Source of the DNA: Rotaria sordida
Taxonomy: Eukaryota; Rotifera; Eurotatoria; Philodinida; Philodinidae
Reading direction: 5' to 3'
DNA length: 64,000 nucleotides
Assembly (NCBI GenBank): GCA_905250125.1
Contig: CAJNOL010001021.1
Span: 5,247 to 69,246 of the forward strand
The position numbers and the translations under genes are program-made. Of the stretch, positions 11,890-22,574 are shown one piece after another. Positions within the stretch are counted from its first letter, which is position 1. Each line of letters begins with the position of its first letter. Under the pieces are notes generated by a model. It was not told the origin of the DNA. It did not search any database and saw only the letters and a program-made list of their open reading frames with translations.

Positions 11890-12240
11890 GATTCCTAGTC
11901 GACTCTCCCCAACTAAATTCCTGGGGAATCCCCTGAAAAATGCGAAATCTCCGAGGACCCCCTGTCATGAGTCCCCGGAGGAGTTGCAAATTTCAGAATC
12001 CCCCTAAAACTTCCCATAGAGTCCTCAAATTTTAGAGAGTGTCTCAAAAATTTTTATAAATTTGAATTTTTCGGAGGATTCTAATGGTGGCTTCCTGGAG
12101 AGGCCCCGATAATACTCATCAACTCCCTGTGGAGTCCCTAGGAAGTCTCAGCGGAGTCCTTGGAGAATCCCTGTCGTGAGTCTCTGGAAGAGTTAACGGA
12201 AATTCAGGGATTCCCCAGTGGATTATGCTAGGGGGTCTTG
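11890..12240. repeat. Cryptic repeat of short GGAGTCCC/GGGAATCC words
   Basis: Degenerate copies of words such as GGAGTCC, GGGAATCCC and GAGTCCCCGG recur every 10-30 nt over about 350 bp. The same vocabulary reappears near 33980-34145 and 40600-40900. No coding sense is seen. Confidence 0.6.
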
Positions 12241-12574
12241 ACTAGGGATAGATTGAAAAAGCTATCTTTTTAGTCAAACATCTCTACATTATTTTTGATT
12301 GATATTAACAATAAATATACTTCTCATCGTCTATGAAACATGCAAGACAGCATTTTTCAGTAAAGGATCCCAAACAAAAATAAAAAAGAGATTGTCCACA
12401 CTTTTCCAGGACAATAGATATAACAAAAGTCTAGTCAGTTCATTGTTAATAATTAGAAAGTATATTTCATATAGATCATGTAAAATGGAAAATATAAACC
12501 AAATAAATAATTTGTAATAAAAAGTGACACATATATAACACTATGAAGCTATCTTACTATATACGAGAAAAATG

Positions 12575-12750
12575 CACGACCACAATACGATCGTATACGA
12601 GTGTCGTTTACGATGATCGTATTCAGTGGTCGTTTACGGCAATCGTATATAATCGTATAACATCGTATACGATGGTCGTATACAACCATCGTACACGACC
12701 ATTGTTATTCGTCGTATTTTTTTATATACGGTCGTATACGATCGTAGATT
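12575..12750. repeat. Cluster of CGTATACGA palindromic motifs
   Basis: TCGTATACGA and near variants (CGTTTACGA, GGTCGTATAC, ATCGTATACGATGG) recur about a dozen times in both orientations, giving nested palindromes at 10-20-nt spacing. The overlapping 100-codon frame at 12543-12845 is a by-product. Confidence 0.75.
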
Positions 12751-12849
12751 TTGAACCTGGATTGATTGAGAATTCCCTGTTCAATGGTAGGATTCAGATG
12801 TCGTTACGTCATGTTTGCTCGTCAATGTATTTATTTTATTTATAATACT

Positions 12850-14095
12850 AAAAGACCTCTTAGCATTAGTCGTCGTTCCTGAAATAGTCATTTCTAAGTG
12901 CTCTTAATACACTCAATTGGTAGAAGATTATTTTATTCAACCGATTGTTCATAAAATATATAAAAGATAGCTTGAATATTTGAAATATTCTTTCTAACAA
13001 AATTAAATTCTAAGCTAACAATCAGAAAATGATTAGCTCATGTGTTCTTCTGTTGTTCTAAACAGAAAATAATTCAATTTATTGACAATATGTTTTCACT
13101 GAATGAATAATTATTAATGAGTACACATGTATTTTTACTTCGAAAGAGATGTTATTTGAGAGAAGGTGCCATACCTTTTCTCTATCAGAAGATAACTGCT
13201 CGTTAGCTATTTCTCAATGTAACATCATATTAAACTGAAATCAAACGTTTAATCATCGACCGCGATATCATCTCTCTAAACGAGTTCAATCAGTTGATTA
13301 TTCTTCTCTGTAAACAAGCCACTAGCAATAATAGATCAACATGTTAAAAACAAATAGACTTCTATAAACATGAATTTTCTCATGTCTGATTTAAAATACC
13401 TTTCAGAAACATACAAGCAACTCTTGTTTAAACAGTTTACACTAATGAGATACAAACTTCGAAATGATATCTTAAAAGTATTTTCAACTATTAAAGTCTC
13501 TCTACACCTCAAAACTTCTACTATTTTGCTGATAACATTAGAATCTCTATAATATTATCGTATTTTTCTTTCTAAAATTTCTTTATTAATATATATATAT
13601 ATAGAATAACCTATAACGAGAAAAATAAATATCATAGAAGAAATAAAATGTTCATTTTCTTGTTTGACTTTTATTGTTAGCATCATACCTTCTATTCTAT
13701 AGACTAGTCATATGTCAATAATTGACGATTCCACATAATATGTATATATATGAAAAAAACAAATTCTAATAATAGTTGGGTATTTTTAGCGTAAGTAGTA
13801 TAATCATTTTTGTTTTTTTTCTTTCTTTTAATATAAATAAAACAATAATCTTTTTTCCTTATGTAAATAACTTCTTTTTGTAATTTATTGGTCTTTCAAA
13901 TAAACATGTAGGATTCAAAAAAATTTTGACAAGAAATACAAGAAAAAAAGAATTAGACAAGTGCAGAAAAAGATCAGATTGAACTCAAGAATATAAGAAC
14001 CTTACAAATTAATTCATTTTTTCCGACAATAATCTTGTCTGATGTTCAAGAACGTCAATTAGTTATTCAAAAGTGTCTTATTTCAACAGTTTAGT
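12850..14095. other. A+T-rich intergenic stretch
   Basis: Nothing recognised apart from a short (TA)n run near 13590. Confidence 0.5.
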
Positions 14096-14097
14096 TT

Positions 14098-14376
14098 TCA
14101 TAAATCTCCATCGTTTAACATCAACTTTTGAAGTTCGTCAATCATTGCACTTTTTCTTTTTAGTAAATCCGTGTAACGAACATATTCGTTGTTATTCATT
14201 TCATGTAATAAAGAATTTGGAGTTTGTTTTATCATATCTTCCATTTGAAAGGTAATTTTCATTATTTCGAAAGCTAATCGATGCTTCTACAAGTAAAAAT
14301 CAAAATAAGAATGATATGAGATATTAAACATAGAAAAGAAGGTAGAATTGAGTCATACGTCAATTCCGATGGCCAT
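14098..14376 (-). CDS. Candidate small two-exon gene or terminal exons of a larger one
   Basis: On the minus strand, ATG at 14376 opens MAIGID (14376-14359). A GTATGA donor and a 72-nt intron ending TTGTAG (14358-14287) lead to an exon at 14286-14098 that ends in TGA. The joined product is 68 aa, charged and probably helical, with KHRLAFEIMKITFQMEDM and TDLLKRKSAMIDELQKLML. The composition looks coding and the splice sites are good, but no family is recognised. The terminal exon could instead belong to the gene whose possible first exon is at 15932-15858, since both joins are phase 0. Confidence 0.4.
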
Positions 14377-14817
14377 ATTCGTCGATTTATAAGACAACAG
14401 CAAAAAAAACGAAATTTTTATCGGTTAATGTCTCGTACAAGTTAATATATATTTCTTTTTCTTCACAATGGTCGTCCACCATGCAAAGAGAAAAATAGAG
14501 AATGTTCATTTCAAACAATATGAACAAAGAAAGGTTAGAGATATTAGTGACCGTTCAAACATACGCTTTTTTCCTGACATTGACTCGACAATAAAGAAAA
14601 ATACATATAGAATAAAATACGTCTTATATAAAAACACAAATGCTCATCGATTCAAAACTCATATACTTGATTGTTTTATTAACGATGCGAACTCGATGAG
14701 GAGTCTAACAGAAACTAACTGCTCACTGATACGATTGATTTTCTGGTTCGAAATTATTATTATCCGTCCAAAAAGTTGGTGCATGTGACTTTTTTCTCGA
14801 TAAGCAGAGAACAGTGA

Positions 14818-15437
14818 ACCTATCTAGTTTTTTTCTCTAAGTGATAAAAGAAAATATCTGATCTTGTTTATTTCATTGTATCACCAGTCATAAAAGTAAT
14901 CATCATTTTTTTTCTTATCTTTGTTTTGTTGAAAAAAGAAATGTTTGGTAAATTTTGGGCTAATCAGCTAGAGTTCTGTCAGTATAGTTTCATTGTCTTC
15001 ATAAACAGTAAGCTATTCATGCAATAGAATTATATTATTTTGAATCAGTGTAAAAAAATTGGTCACCTGATTCTTACATTTATGGTTGTCATTGATTTCA
15101 TCTTCTTTTCCAGTTGTCATATGAACTATGGTTGAAATATTCACCAAAAAAAAATAAAAGTTAAAGAATCATTTGGAAACATACATCAGGTAACCAATTT
15201 TTTTTACGCTGATTCCAAATAATATAATTCTATTGCATGAATAACTTACTATTTATGAAGACAATGAAATCATACTGACATAACTCTAGCTAATTTGGCC
15301 AAAGTTTAGCAAACATTTTTTTTAACAAAGTAAAGGTAAGGAAAAAAGTGATCGATACTTTTATGAATGATAATACAACGAAATAATTAAAATCAAATAT
15401 TTCCTTTTATAACTTACAGAAAAAAAAACTAGATAGG
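14818..15437. mobile_element. Foldback element (MITE-like), about 280-bp inverted arms
   Basis: The left end, CCTATCTAGTTTTTTTCT, is mirrored by AGAAAAAAAAACTAGATAGG at the right end. The arms continue over about 280 nt, for example ATGCAATAGAATTATATTAT at about 15020 against ATAATATAATTCTATTGCAT near 15220. A loop of about 60-70 bp lies near 15095-15160. No transposase frame is present. Flanking duplication is unclear. Confidence 0.85.
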
Positions 15438-15857
15438 TTTACAACAACAGCCCATAAACATGCGAATAGAACTAATTTGCGTCGCTATTATCAAGAATGT
15501 TTAAGGATGATATTCGATTCCATAATGCTCTTCTACTATGTTTTTGACGGTGAGCTTAAAAAAATAAGTCGTAGAGATTTAACAAGAAGGTGGAATCGGA
15601 ATTTTCACAAAATTGAAAGCAACATAGACTTTCAGTAAAAACAACAACTTCTTCCTAGGTTTAAATATCTTCAACCTGAGAAAGCTTTTCTTAAAGCTGA
15701 AAAGTCATTTTTTGTTGGTCAGCAGATCACATTCTATTAAACCATGTTTTCAAAAAAGAAAAAACACCACACTTGGATTTCGGTTTGTGGATAGTTTAAA
15801 CAAATTCTTGTTTTTATAGCGGTTTTGTTTGGCTTTTGAAGAAATATTATTACTTAC

Positions 15858-15932
15858 AATCATCCGTTTCGTTTGCTGATGCATGTTTTGATAATCATTA
15901 AGATCTCTGTACGCATTTTCAAAAATAGACAT
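15858..15932 (-). CDS. Possible first coding exon of an unrecognised gene
   Basis: ATG at 15932 opens a 25-codon exon (MSIFENAYRDLNDYQNMHQQ then TKRMI) that ends at a strong donor, GTAAGTAA, in phase 0. Codon content looks real. A partner is the phase-0 acceptor at 14286, about 1.57 kb away; the foldback element at 14818-15437 would then lie in the intron. Intermediate exons were not found. Confidence 0.35.
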
Positions 15933-15939
15933 ACTTGTA

Positions 15940-16316
15940 GTTGTACTGTTGATGTGATAGAATGGTAAATATAACGTTAAAGTGTGTATATTGTATATAA
16001 ATAGATATGCATATCTATTTTTTTTTTGATCGTCACATGTATTAGTCGAGGTATTTATATATAAAATGATAGTCTACAATGTCAGAAAACTAATAGAAAA
16101 AGAGCACGTTGTGAAATTGTAAGAAGAACGAAAACAGAATGATACATGATGCAGTGAATTAATTTCTTGCCCTGGACAAAGAGAGAGAATGTTGTTAGAA
16201 GAAAGAAATTCACAACCATGTTTATCTTTACCAGGAGTTGGGCAAGTAGAAATACAAAAAAAAAATGACTTTACTTATTCGTTAAAAAAAGTACTTGTAC
16301 TTTGAAAAATGTACTT
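15940..16316. other. A+T-rich spacer
   Basis: No gene or structured repeat recognised. Confidence 0.5.
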
Positions 16317-17043
16317 ATACACGGTGTCCAAAAAGTTAGTATCACTTAATAAATACATATAACTCTACTGCCAATCAAAACTAATCTAAACCTTCTGTTT
16401 TATTTAATAGAGGAGACTAGTAAGTTTCTATTCTTAAGGACCAAGTTTGTTGACAGTGTAAAAAGACAATAGTTGTGGTTACAATACAAATATCGGACTG
16501 TTTTTGGATGGCTGAAACAATATACTGTGGTTTTTATTCGATATTTACTTGAGTATCAATCGATATAATGCTCTTCAGATCTTTGATTGTTGTTTTGTAA
16601 TCATTTGTGTCGACATACTACAAATCAATTGAATAATTAGTGGATTTATTGAAACATAATCGTTTTTGACTCTTCGAAAACTATGACAACCATAAAAATG
16701 AGTACCTTAGACCGTTTCATAAGTCATATTGTTATTTAAATTAGCTCTCTTGCTTTCACACCCTCAAGAATACATTAGAACGAGTATTTATAAATTCTTG
16801 AAAATTGATTTTAATGATTTGAAGTCTCTAATAACGATTGAAATTCTAATAGATATCGAAAATACTTAATTTTTGTTTTGTAATCACAAGTACTATCTTT
16901 TTGCACTGTTTATTAACTTAATATTCTAGAATAAAAATTGACTAGTCTTCTCCATGAAATAAAACAGGAGGTTTGGATTAATCTTGATTAGTAGTGGAGT
17001 TATATGCATTTATTAAGTGATACTTACGTTTGGCATACGTAGG
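16317..17043. mobile_element. Mariner/Tc1-like MITE, about 105-bp terminal inverted repeats
   Basis: The left end, TACACGGTGTCCAAAAAGTT, resembles Tc1/mariner ends. Its arm continues through AGTATCACTTAATAAATACA and a segment with CAAAACTAATCTAAACC. It is mirrored by the right arm, ending TTATTAAGTGATACTTACG then TTTGGCATACGTA. The outermost bases have diverged between the arms. Both ends finish in TA, compatible with TA target duplication. The roughly 500-bp interior has no transposase. Confidence 0.75.
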
Positions 17044-17937
17044 TATCACTTATCATTTTCAATGAAATCAATATGTAATTTAATAGTTTTTTAATATGAA
17101 AAAAAAAATTGTTTCCATTTAATTTCAATAGATGTCACTCTATTTCATTTAATGATATACATAGTATAAGAAGAATAGACGAAGAATTATGAAAAATCTT
17201 TTTTGTGTTTATTATAAGTGCTCAAGAGAACTTATTTTTAGAAAGACAATGTCTATTATTAGAATTGAGAGAATATTCATGTAAATAAAACTTCGTTTGA
17301 CTCGTTATTTTATTTATTTTAATAGAGCAATATGGGATACTATTAGATACGAAGATCGTCTAAAAATAACAGAATTCTCGCATTTGTGCTGCAAACCAAA
17401 TTTTTTACTTCTACTTTTGACAAAAGTAGAAATTAGCGTCCATGTTATCTTAGAATTGAAATATGTTTCTCATCATAATTATGTCACAACAGAACTAATG
17501 AACTCTTTCATAACGAGTGGCACTAATTTCATCATTCTATACCAAAAAAGAATTAATCAACCATGCTCAAATATTTCCATATGAAATTAATGGTCGTCCT
17601 CTGTGCAAAAATGCGGGCATAATATGAAAATGAATATTCCACATTTAACAGCTGCTTTTTGTACCGATCTAAACATAATCCTTTCATGCAAATTTTCATT
17701 TATTATAACATCATATTTGAGATATTTAAGAGTTAAATGATCATGAAGTCATTATTCTGTAACTGTCTCTGAAATGCATCATAATATGAAATTTAGTATC
17801 TTCAATAAATAGTTTTAAACAGATAATAGTGTATTGGAATAAATCGTTAAGAAACGATAAAAATTATTCACCGATCGTGTGCTTTGACAATGACAAAATT
17901 TAAAGTAAAAAAGAAAAACCAAATTTAGTTAAAACCA
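17044..17937. other. Spacer between two repeats
   Basis: A 95-codon frame at 17297-17584 has no recognised domain and is not called. Otherwise A+T-rich. Confidence 0.5.
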
Positions 17938-19003
17938 TTTGCTTATAACGTAAAGAAAGTTAGCAGCGGATTCGAGTATTTCATGCTGATATTCGCTTTT
18001 AGACTTGGACTGGCTATAACATTAGTTGGGCTGGATGCAGAATTAAATTCTCTATCGAATAGTGATATTTTCAAGATGGATCATCGGGCAAAAAATGGAG
18101 TTTTGTCCCCAAATGCTGGTTTTTGCTCAGCCTATCATACCAGTATATCTTACTGATATTGGGTCTAAGAGTTGGGCTGCCCCTAAAAGTGGTTGCGCTG
18201 AATATAGAATTAAATTCTCTATCGCGAATGGTAGTATTTTCAAGGGGAGTCATCGAGCAAAAAAAAGAAAGAGTCAGGATCAGGTGAAGGCATGTGGATA
18301 GAGGCGTAAGGCGTGCGGCTGAGCCGTCGCCGCCGCCGATTTTTTCGAAAAAAATCCGGCCGTCGCCGCTGATGGCAGAAAAAATTTTAAGATTTCTCAG
18401 CCGTCGCCGCTGATGCTCAAACATTTCAGCCGCGCCGCCGCCGTTAGGATAAAAAATTATCGGAAAGTCGAGCCGCCGCCGCTGTAATATAAATATATAT
18501 ACTTGGTTTTTAAATATTTTGAGCGCTCAGGATAAGTTTCTAGGGTTCTTCTAGTCTAGTTTCTTCTGGGAACGTTCCCTATTATCAATTGTGCCATTTT
18601 CATTCCAAGATTTCTCGAAAATAAGACATTTTTTGAAAAAATTGTGAAAAACTTCCAGCCGCCGCCGCCGACAGTCGGAAAAAAATAGGAATTTTTGAGT
18701 CGTCGCCGTCGGTTGCCTAAGAGTTTTTTAACAGCCGCCGCCGAGGACCAAAAAAAATTGAAAGCTTTCAGCAGCCGCCGCTGATCAAGGCATCGGCTTC
18801 CACCTCTACATGTGAATAAGACCGTCAAACCTTCACCTTCATTCATTTTTTTGTCCAATGACCGCTTTGAAAATACCACCATTCGATAGAGAATTTAATT
18901 CTGCATCCAGTCCAATCAATTTTATAGTCAGCCGAAGTTCCAAAGCGAATATCAGCATGAAATGCTCGAATTCGCTGCTAACTTTCTTTATGTTTGCTTA
19001 TAT
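17938..19003. mobile_element. Foldback element with a GCC/GCG-rich core
   Basis: Outer arms of about 130-165 bp are inverted: AAAGAAAGTTAGCAGCG near 17955 against CGCTGCTAACTTTCTTTA near 18980. GCAGAATTAAATTCTCTATC near 18045 is mirrored by GATAGAGAATTTAATTCTGC near 18890. The left arm contains a second, partly duplicated copy at about 18170-18280. The core (18300-18790) is dominated by GCCGTCGCCGCCGCC-type words separated by short A-rich pieces, in contrast with the A+T-rich flanks. Frames over 100 codons inside are artefacts of the repeats. Diverged relatives of the arm sequence occur at 31740-32075. Confidence 0.75.
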
Positions 19004-20413
19004 ATCCAGAATTACGTGTACAGAAGATCTTTGACATAGTAAAACAATGAAATGACATCTAGATTATCTTAGGAAAAATCTTGGTAAAGAAAATATCCTT
19101 CGGGTCTGTTGGGCCAGACTGAGCAAAACGTGAATCGGGCCCGACGGACCTACACAATATCTCGGTCACTTTGGGCCGCGTCGGGCTGCGAAAAATTGGC
19201 TCATTTCGAGCCCTACCATTTAGGATAAAATTGTTTGTTTCATTAGCTCATCCAAACAAATCTATCAACTTGTGTTGTGAGCCTAAAACAACTTATCTTT
19301 AGCTATTGATTACATATAATGAAACTATTTCTTCCAAAAGGAAGATCCATAAGATAGGTAAAGAAAAAGACATGAATTGATTTGTGAATAGCCGTAATTT
19401 AGTGGTTTTATATCATCAAGCACAATATGTCTATTGGACCAATATCCATGTACGATTTTAGTGTAGACTTTTTAGAGTTCGATGGTTCCAAAAAAAACTG
19501 GAACCAAGAACCGAATTGGAACTGTACAGACATAGATAAATGAAAAAACGTAAAACCTATTTGAGAAATCTTAATTCTTTAAGTTTTTAGATTAAAAATT
19601 CTAGTAGATATGTGGAATATTGTTTTATCTGAGTAATAAAGTGTGAGCCGCCTATAATGGGAACAATTCATGAGTTAAGATTTCGCAAAATTAGTTTCAA
19701 AATTTCCGCATATATCTTGTGATTTAGCGGTTCTGGTTTCACATGATTTTTTTGAAAACCTAACTGGAACCGTTTTCTTTTTCATTTTCATTATCTCGAA
19801 CCGGAACCGCATTCCCGGTTCCAGGTAATTTTAGCAACCGCAGAACTCTACTTTCGGTATAGATAGCCTTTTCCTAATTTCGATTTTGATCAACTTCAAG
19901 TTATAAACTAAATCCTTTTCTGTTTCTTATTCTCTGGTATTTTCTTTTTTTTTCTATATTTCCTTTGTTTACAGTTATGCTTTATAATGTCAATGTGATT
20001 TTACTATTAATAATGTTCTTTCTACTTATTATTGACACTTGACTTTTCTCTGTCCATATGTTTAATTATCATTATAGCACTATATATATGCTTTTTCCTT
20101 TTACTGTCACACGGACGAAATTCGTGCATGACAACGAAGCGTGATGATACATCGCACAGTACATTTCTTAAAATAAAGTAATATTTAGATATAGATATAA
20201 AGAGATATTGTCAATTGTCAGTGTTCATTCATATATAGGAGAAAAAAGAAAGAAAGAGAAACAATGCCATTTTTTCATTTGTTCATTCGTTGTGAATTGT
20301 GTTTATAGAAAAATGCTTCATTGTTTTCATTGGTGATGAATGAGGACACGGTCAATCAAATAGAGAAAATGAGCATATATATATTCATATTTATAAACGA
20401 AAAGAATAGATAA
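19004..20413. other. Intergenic stretch with small repeats
   Basis: Around 19085-19215 are GGGCC-containing words (tgggccagactgagc, cgggcccgacggacc). Around 19470-19850 are repeated GGAACC/GGTTCC words. Both look like remnants of repeats. The last 300 bp would contain the F-box gene promoter, in which I see no clear motif. Confidence 0.45.
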
Positions 20414-22574
20414 ATGAAAATAAATATGGAACATTCATCGGTTGAATTAAATGATTTACCTGATGAGATTCTTATGGTTATTTTGAAAAAATTGTGCAAT
20501 GTCGAAGTATTGTACTCTCTAAAGGTGTTAACAAACGACTCAATGCAGTTGCACATGATTCAATTTTTACAAATCGCTTAACGTTAATGAGACGTGTCTC
20601 AGATCATCGCACCAATCCATTACCTGATGCAATACTTGATCGATTTTGTTTACAAATCTTACCTGAAATTCATCATAAAATCAAATGGCTTAATCTTGAA
20701 TCATCAAGTATGGAACGTATTCTTCATGCTACAAATTATCCGAATTTATACGGACTTGGTTTATATGATATTGAGATAAAAATAGCTCTGTCTCTCTTTA
20801 TTGGTAACGATATTTTCTTCAACTCTTTCAATAATTAGTTAATGAAAAATATGTACAAAAATCAAAATGATTTTGAATATCTAAGTTATACGAATAGATT
20901 TCGATCATTATATATCTTTTTTTTTAATAAAATCTTTCTCAACTATACTGATACAAACTGATGAACATAAATTCGAAGAAAATTAGTAGTAGAAAAACAA
21001 TACAACGAATCTCTTATAATTAAAGTAATATTTGAATAAAATTTTTAAGTGTCTTTAATTGAAATTTTAAACAATGATTCTGAAAGAAGATAGTGTAGAA
21101 TAAAATAAATGACTGAAATAAAATACCACATCGATGATACAATATAATTTATTAAAGACTTTCCAAGGAAAAAAAGATCACATAGATACATTAGAAAATT
21201 GTTAAAAAGAAAAAATAGATAGATTAATTGATTTTATGATCAATATAAAATCGAATAAACATGTGTTTCATTGACTTTCTATTTTTTTATTTAGACGAAT
21301 CTTTCTTGACTTCTATAGATAAAAACCAAATCTTAGCGCTTGTAATCAATCGTACTACATATGGAAAAGTAACTTCAGAAGATATGAATTCGCGAATCTT
21401 AGCACATATCTTTACTACGTTCTCCAATTTACAATATTTAAATTTTTGTGCATCTTCAATTGTGCATTGCGGATTATCATTTATCGATCCATATCCGAGT
21501 ATTAACTCTTCAATTCTCTTAGAATTGCATATCCGTTTAATGTCGTTCTCCGGCTGTCTTTATATACTTGATGGACGTTTCAATAAACTTCACACACTTC
21601 ATCTTGATGTTACGAACATTTTTGCTTCGGATTTTAGAAACAATAATCAGGTAAATTATTTTGGTTAATATTTAATTCTTTCGAACAAATTCACTATATA
21701 ATTTTTATAGGAAAAATTACCTATACCTAATATAAGATGTTTTTCATTATACTGTCAAGACATAATAAATGTTTATGATGAATTAATTGTACCATATCTA
21801 CAACGAATGTCGAATTTAGAAAAACTCACTTTGAATCTTGCTACTTTTGTCAAAAATAGATTTATTGATGGAAATGAATTGAATCAGAATATTGTTAGTT
21901 ATATGCCGCGATTAAAGATATTTGAATTTTATATTTGCTCAAACCATTATCGTCCTAAACAAATTTATCTACCGTCAAAAGAATATATTCAACATACGTT
22001 CAGAGATTTTAAAAATGATCAAGTTTCTTCTTATATTGATTATTTTCAAGAAAAAGAATTTAGTTTATGTCATATCTATTCATATCCTTACAACTTAAAA
22101 TATGACTATACTATAACAAATAATTTTCCAGGTGGATTATTTAAATATGTTCAGGAAGTATCACTATATGATGAACGTTCTTTTGAACATGAATTTTTTC
22201 TTCGAATTCAAAAATCATTTCCATTTATTAAAATAGTGTCTATAAAAAATTCTAAACCACAAAATAACAAATTATGCAGAGAATCAAAGAATGACAATCA
22301 AGATTTTTCGATCATTAAATATCCCTATATTATTAATCTTACACTTTATGATGCTCATGATGATTATATTGAAGAATTTCTAGTTGATACGAATATATGT
22401 TTACCGGATAATTCTATTTCTGTTCATATTAACATTGATTATGAGCAACTGGAAAGAGTGACACACAATTTTACAAGAGATTCAACACGAATCAATTCTG
22501 CAAAACTGGATTCCTTATGTCTCAATGGTCGTCGACTTCCTGAATATGCAAAAGACTATTTTCCACATGTATAA
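20414..22574 (+). pseudogene. F-box/LRR-like gene, three exons, frameshift in exon 1
   Basis: F-box proteins present substrates to SCF ubiquitin ligases. Exons are 20414-20803, 21295-21650 and 21711-22574; introns are GT..AG and phases are compatible. Start candidates are ATG 20414 or the in-frame ATG 20426, giving MEHSSVELNDLPDEILMVIL, an F-box start. Near 20515-20525 the frame slips by one base: LYSL continues only in the next frame as KGVNKRLNAVAHDSIF, then LPEIHHKIKWLNLESSSMER. Later exons hold NDQVSSYIDYFQEKEFSLCH, NNFPGGLFKYVQEVSL and a C-terminal RLPEYAKDYFPHV. The overall architecture and wording match the large F-box families I know from bdelloid rotifer genomes. One missing base would be either a disabling mutation or a consensus error; the rest is open to the TAA at 22572-22574. 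Confidence 0.82.

Noticed and set aside
11615..11989. 124-codon minus-strand frame running into the 25-nt array
   Set aside because: Includes cryptic-repeat sequence and the first donor of the array; no domain recognised, so not called as a gene.
12543..12845. 100-codon open frame
   Set aside because: Overlaps the CGTATACGA motif cluster, which keeps stops rare; no protein character.
14468..14788. 106-codon plus-strand frame
   Set aside because: Unrecognised, antisense to the region between the candidate exons, without splice or family support.
18062..18882. Open frames of 79, 117 and 108 codons
   Set aside because: Produced by GC-rich trinucleotide words inside the foldback element.
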